From Coenobita brevimanus (lineage: Eukaryota; Arthropoda; Malacostraca; Decapoda; Coenobitidae), in NCBI GenBank assembly GCA_032717465.1, contig CM064684.1, forward strand, positions 2,504,501 through 2,568,500: a stretch of 64,000 nucleotides of DNA, given 5' to 3'. This document shows, piece by piece, positions 59,655-64,000 of this stretch. The notes under the pieces were generated by a model. The model searched no databases. It was given only the letters and a program-made list of their open reading frames with translations, and was not told the origin of the DNA. Position numbers and translations under genes: made by a program. Position 1 is the stretch's first letter. Each line of letters opens with the position of its first letter.

Positions 59655-59826
59655 CACTGTAGTCCCAAGTCCACATGGGTGTAACCTTAATAGACTGCAG
59701 GGTGACGATTCTCCTTTTCTGCAGCTCACCATAATCCTTTTGGGGGACAGGGAGGAAGCTCAGGGATGTTTGAATCATTGGGCAACTCCACTGCTTGATT
59801 TCATCAGTGCCATCACATGAAGGCAC
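59655..59826 (+). repeat. Repeat B copy near a splice site
   Basis: TTTTGGGGGACAGGGAGGAA and CAGTGCCATCACATGAAGGC mark it. Its end is 29 bp from the last base of visible exon 3 and so sits immediately downstream of that exon's donor on the gene strand. Confidence 0.8.
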
Positions 59827-59854
59827 CGAAAGGCAACATATAATGATAACTTAC

Positions 59855-60055
59855 TGTATCTGGATGGTTGAGGGGCGGTTCAGGGATGCCCCGAGGTACA
59901 TGGGTCTCCTGCGGCAGATCAGGGGTGGAGGCAGCGGTGGGGCGAGGAGGAAGGTGGTGAGGACTGGTAGAGGAAGGGCCGCGGCAGCTCAAGTCCAGCG
60001 GTACACTACTGCCCTCCTCCGCCACACTCATGTACCCTCCGTCGTTGTACTCAAC
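59855..60055 (-). CDS. C2H2 zinc-finger gene, visible exon 3 (PLDLS motif)
   Basis: Sixty-seven codons in phase 0 run from a TTTTGTTGCACAG acceptor to an ACA|GTAAGT donor. Residues 221-225 are PLDLS, the consensus by which many transcription factors bind the corepressor CtBP. The surroundings are Ser/Pro-rich and disordered (CRGPSSTSPHHLPPRPTAAS, then DLPQETHVPRGIPEPPLNHP). It is followed by a 6.9-kb intron filled with transposons. That CtBP is bound is inference from the motif. Confidence 0.87.
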
Positions 60056-60362
60056 CTGTGCAACAAAACACTGTTGAGTGAATGGGAGGGTGGCTCATTT
60101 CTCTGGGTGTGCTTCTGACAGTATTCCATCAATCAGGGTTTTCTCCTTCTCTGGACAATACCTAACCCCATCCTTATGTGGGAAAAGAAACTGGGATCTT
60201 GATGGTGATGACGATGCAGATGGCAGTAATGACGACAACTGACAATAAAGCTGACAATGATGATAATGATATGATGACAACAGTGATGATCATGGTGATG
60301 ATGATGATAATGAGAAAGACAGAAACAACAATGATGAGCTTTTACAACACCAAAGAACCCAC

Positions 60363-60464
60363 CTGGTCAACGATGGTATTCTCCCTGATCCTCTTCTTCT
60401 CTGGGGATGGACTGATAGACACTTCCAACGCCCTCTTGCTTCCACCCGTCGACCCATTCACCAG
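60363..60464 (-). CDS. C2H2 zinc-finger gene, visible exon 2
   Basis: Thirty-four codons, phase 0 at both ends, run from a TTGTTGTTGCAG acceptor to a CAG|GTGGGT donor. It encodes LVNGSTGGSKRALEVSISPS then PEKKRIRENTIVDQ; KKRIR (191-195) is a candidate nuclear localisation signal. An RTE fragment starts only about 20 bp upstream of the acceptor. Confidence 0.82.
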
Positions 60465-60484
60465 CTGCAACAACAAAAATATCA

Positions 60485-60728
60485 CTCTGAGAGGGTGGAA
60501 AATGAGACTGACCAGAAGAGTGTATGTCAGTGAGATGGAAGGGGAGGGGGAGAGTGAGACTGAGGATGAGATGGAGGGATGGAGTGGAGAACTACATGAG
60601 AGAGACAAGTATTAGTTGGAGGGTGGGCAGACAAATGACAGAGGACGGGGTGACATGGAGGCAATTTGTTTGTGGCCACCCCTTATGGGATTAAAGCACC
60701 TGGATACGGATAGATAGACAGATAGATT
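60485..60728 (+). mobile_element. RTE 3' end in the zinc-finger gene intron
   Basis: RRVYVSEMEGEGESETEDEM and the 3' terminus GTTTGTGGCCACCCCTTATG with GGATAGATAGACAGATAGAT. Plus strand, antisense to the host gene. Confidence 0.88.
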
Positions 60729-60907
60729 AGACAGTAAAAAGAATGTTACCCGGTAAAAATGGGGATTAAAGGGGCTTTGTATGGCTTTGAATAAACAGTT
60801 TGATAAAATTATGCTGCAATATGAATAATAATGAACAATAAAATAGGTAACTTACAACACAGGAGTTACTATATTGTAAAAAGAACCAACAACAAACACT
60901 AACTGAC

Positions 60908-61410
60908 CTGACAGTGGACAATGATGTGTGCATTGAAGGACCTCTTGGATTTGAATGGCTCCTGGCACACTGGACATGTGTAGGCCACCTCCTTGCTGCC
61001 CCGCCCTGCCCCCATTGCCCCATCCTCCTCCCCCCGGCCCCGCTCCCTCCGCCCCTCCCCGGCCCCTGGCACTCGTTTAAGGTTGGCACTATTGGTCACT
61101 GTCGTCAGTAAGGTTATGGCACTCGGCGATGACACTTGCGTCCCTGCACTGTTAACCACACATTTGGCACTTTTATTATCCAGCGTGGCAAATGACACGG
61201 TGAGAGGTAGGGAGGCCAACTGGGGTATGGAGGGAGGGGTTTTACTCTCCGTGTGCCCTGCCCACTGTTCTTGTGGTCTCTTGGGGGAGGGGCATTGCGC
61301 CACCTCTCCGTTCACTGGTACCCGCGCCTCCCCAGTCCCTTCCCCGCCCTCGCTGTCTTTGGTTTGTTCGGCTTCCATCCCGCCCTCACCTTCACCCTCT
61401 CCCTCATCAT
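60908..61410 (-). CDS. C2H2 zinc-finger gene, visible exon 1 (finger 1; gene continues upstream)
   Basis: The exon begins at a TTTTTCTTTCAG acceptor and ends CAG|GTCAGT. It takes 2 nt of a split codon plus 167 codons, so at least one more 5' exon must exist; none was found before 64000. It opens with an acidic Glu/Gly repeat (DEGEGEGEGG), continues with a Ser/Thr/Val-rich middle (SPSAITLLTTVTNSANLKRV) and an Arg/Gly/Glu segment. It ends with finger 1, YTCPVCQEPFKSKRSFNAHI (Cys146, Cys149, His162, His166). Confidence 0.88.
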
Positions 61411-61855
61411 CTGAAAGAAAAAGAAAAATATATGTAACATTAAGATACAAGTACTGTCAACATGAAGGAAGACAGAATTATAGCCAATCTTTGTTGTATA
61501 TATATATATATATAGGGCATGCATGTATTTATGTAGGAATGTATGTATGTGTCCATGTGAAGTATGTAATGTTGTGGACAATTTGCATGAATCTGGCGGA
61601 CAGCCCCACGACACACATTCAAGCCATGTTTTACGAATCCTGAGGGCAATGATATGTACGGCTGGGGAAAAACACTTTCTTTTACTGGAGAACTAATTCA
61701 TCCAACCCAGTGCTTCATGTGTGGGGATAGTTGCCATTTTCCTTTCATCAACTGCTATCTCTGGATGATTTACTTAATATTTTGGGACAATCTGTAGTGA
61801 CTGGATAAGAAACAGTGCCCCTCACCCCCTTCATAGCCTGATGTCTCTGCCTACA

Positions 61856-61895
<40 letters not shown>

Positions 61896-61969
61896 AAGGT
61901 AGTTTAAAGAAATTACCAAACATGTGATTGTCTTGAAGGTGTTAATGCTACAAGAACATGAAAGTAATG

Positions 61970-62004
<35 letters not shown>

Positions 62005-62050
62005 GAAGAGAAGAGCTGTTACAGAAGTATCATACTGTACATCATATGCT
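61411..62050. other. Upstream intron or flank of the zinc-finger gene
   Basis: It contains a short (TA)n (61497-61514), a 32-A run (61859-61891) and an (AC)n (61972-62001). No further exon is recognised. Confidence 0.5.
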
Positions 62051-62081
62051 CCCTCTCTCTCTCTCTCTCTCTCTCTCAATT

Positions 62082-62122
<41 letters not shown>
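62051..62122. repeat. (CT)n-AATTAAAG-(AG)n palindromic microsatellite
   Basis: A CT run (62051-62077) is followed, after AATTAA, by an AG run (62083-62122). The two arms are exact complements, giving a potential hairpin or cruciform of more than 20 bp. Confidence 0.95.
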
Positions 62123-62126
<4 letters not shown>

Positions 62127-62545
62127 CATAAAATTATAATTGGAGAGGGGGGAGATAAAAGAAGGATGGTGAGGAGGGACGAGGAAGAGAAGGAAGGATG
62201 GAAGGAATGAGGGAGAGAGGGAGGGAAAGAAGGAAGGAGGGAAGGAGAAAGGAGGGACAAAGGGAAGGAAGGAAGAAAGGGACAAGAGACTGAAGGAAGG
62301 AAGAAGAAAGAGGGAGGAATGAAAGGAGAAGGAAGGGAAGAAAGGAGAGAGAGAAAAAGGAGGGAGGAAAAACAAAATGATAAAAGATGTGAAGCATGGA
62401 AGAAAAGTAGGAAAGAATGAATGAAGGAGAAAAGGAAGGACAGAAGGAAATAGAGGAGAGGGAAGGAAGGAGGGTAGGGAAAGATGGAGGAGGAGAGAAG
62501 TGGGGAGAAAGAGAAGAAGGGGAAAACAAAAAGAAATGAAGGCAG

Positions 62546-62600
<55 letters not shown>
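62123..62600. repeat. Long polypurine tract
   Basis: About 450 bp of near-pure A/G on the plus strand (GGAAGGAAGGAGGGA-like) ends in (GA)n at 62551-62597. The long Phe/Ser/Leu-rich frame on the minus strand is a translation of this tract and not a gene. Confidence 0.93.
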
Positions 62601-63771
<1,171 letters not shown>

Positions 63772-64000
63772 GTCAAAACAGCACTGGAAATTAACAGCAC
63801 CGTACCATGCAGTGACGGGGAATAGAATGGGAGGGAGGGGTGTAATGTTTGACTTGGGGGGGAGGATGTAGTGGTTGGCTATCATAGTAGTCACCATTCT
63901 TTCCTAGTAACACAGATAACACTGATGGAAATAATGGGATAAATGGGGAAATGGTGCTAGGTCTCTCTCTCTCTCTCTCTTGATCAGGGAATTGTATACT

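Noticed and set aside
60993..61643. 216-codon plus-strand frame
   Set aside because: It is the opposite strand of visible exon 1 of the zinc-finger gene, whose frame, splice sites and finger are far better supported.

Overview
The window is eukaryotic nuclear DNA from an arthropod, most likely a decapod crustacean. The evidence is spliced genes with GT-AG introns, very dense microsatellites, recurrent TACAGTACTGTA-like strings, and many RTE-type and jockey/CR1-group retroposon fragments. The species cannot be fixed from the sequence. No rRNA, complete tRNA, CRISPR array, bacterial operon or virus was recognised.

Two host genes are supported, both on the minus strand. The first (11324-14162) encodes pterin-4a-carbinolamine dehydratase/DCoH in three coding exons, the first contributing only the ATG. 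The joined product would be 102 residues, close to the family's usual ~104. Its terminal exon is followed by a diverged tandem copy of its own 3' end. The second gene (44261-61410, 5' end not found) is a twelve-exon C2H2 zinc-finger gene. Every junction keeps phase, giving 956 residues of a C-terminal portion with nine C2H2 fingers, acidic and proline-rich spacers, a basic KKRIR cluster and a PLDLS motif of the CtBP-binding type. It is probably a nuclear, DNA-binding corepressor-recruiting protein; I do not recognise the orthologue.

Most of the rest is interspersed repeats. (1) An RTE-type LINE has a 735-codon uninterrupted RT-bearing ORF (20240-22447) and at least ten 5'-truncated 3' ends, usually ending in tetranucleotide tails; one (35269-35633) has a clear 11-bp target-site duplication. 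(2) Three short elements share only the RTE 3' terminus and look like a SINE parasitising that LINE. (3) A second LINE family is seen only as four 3' ends. (4) A ~200-bp family (repeat B here) has 13 copies. (5) A composite family (repeat F) has a tRNA-like core and a purine-rich arm. (6) There are other tRNA-headed SINE-like units, plus small repeat families C, D/E, H and I. The 6.9-kb third visible intron of the zinc-finger gene (52965-59854) holds a CR1/jockey-like LINE split by a 3.1-kb Tigger/pogo element with matched terminal inverted repeats and TA duplication, a tRNA-derived SINE, a second Tigger-like MITE and two copies of repeat B.

Layout: 1-10570 repeats and unassigned DNA, with one weak exon candidate at 4201; 10960-14162 the PCBD gene and its duplicated 3' end; 14163-20200 purine tracts, microsatellites and repeats; 20215-22684 the long RTE copy; 22690-44260 mostly intergenic repeats and minisatellites; 44261-61410 the zinc-finger gene; 61411-64000 microsatellites and a long polypurine tract, presumably 5' intron or flank of that gene.
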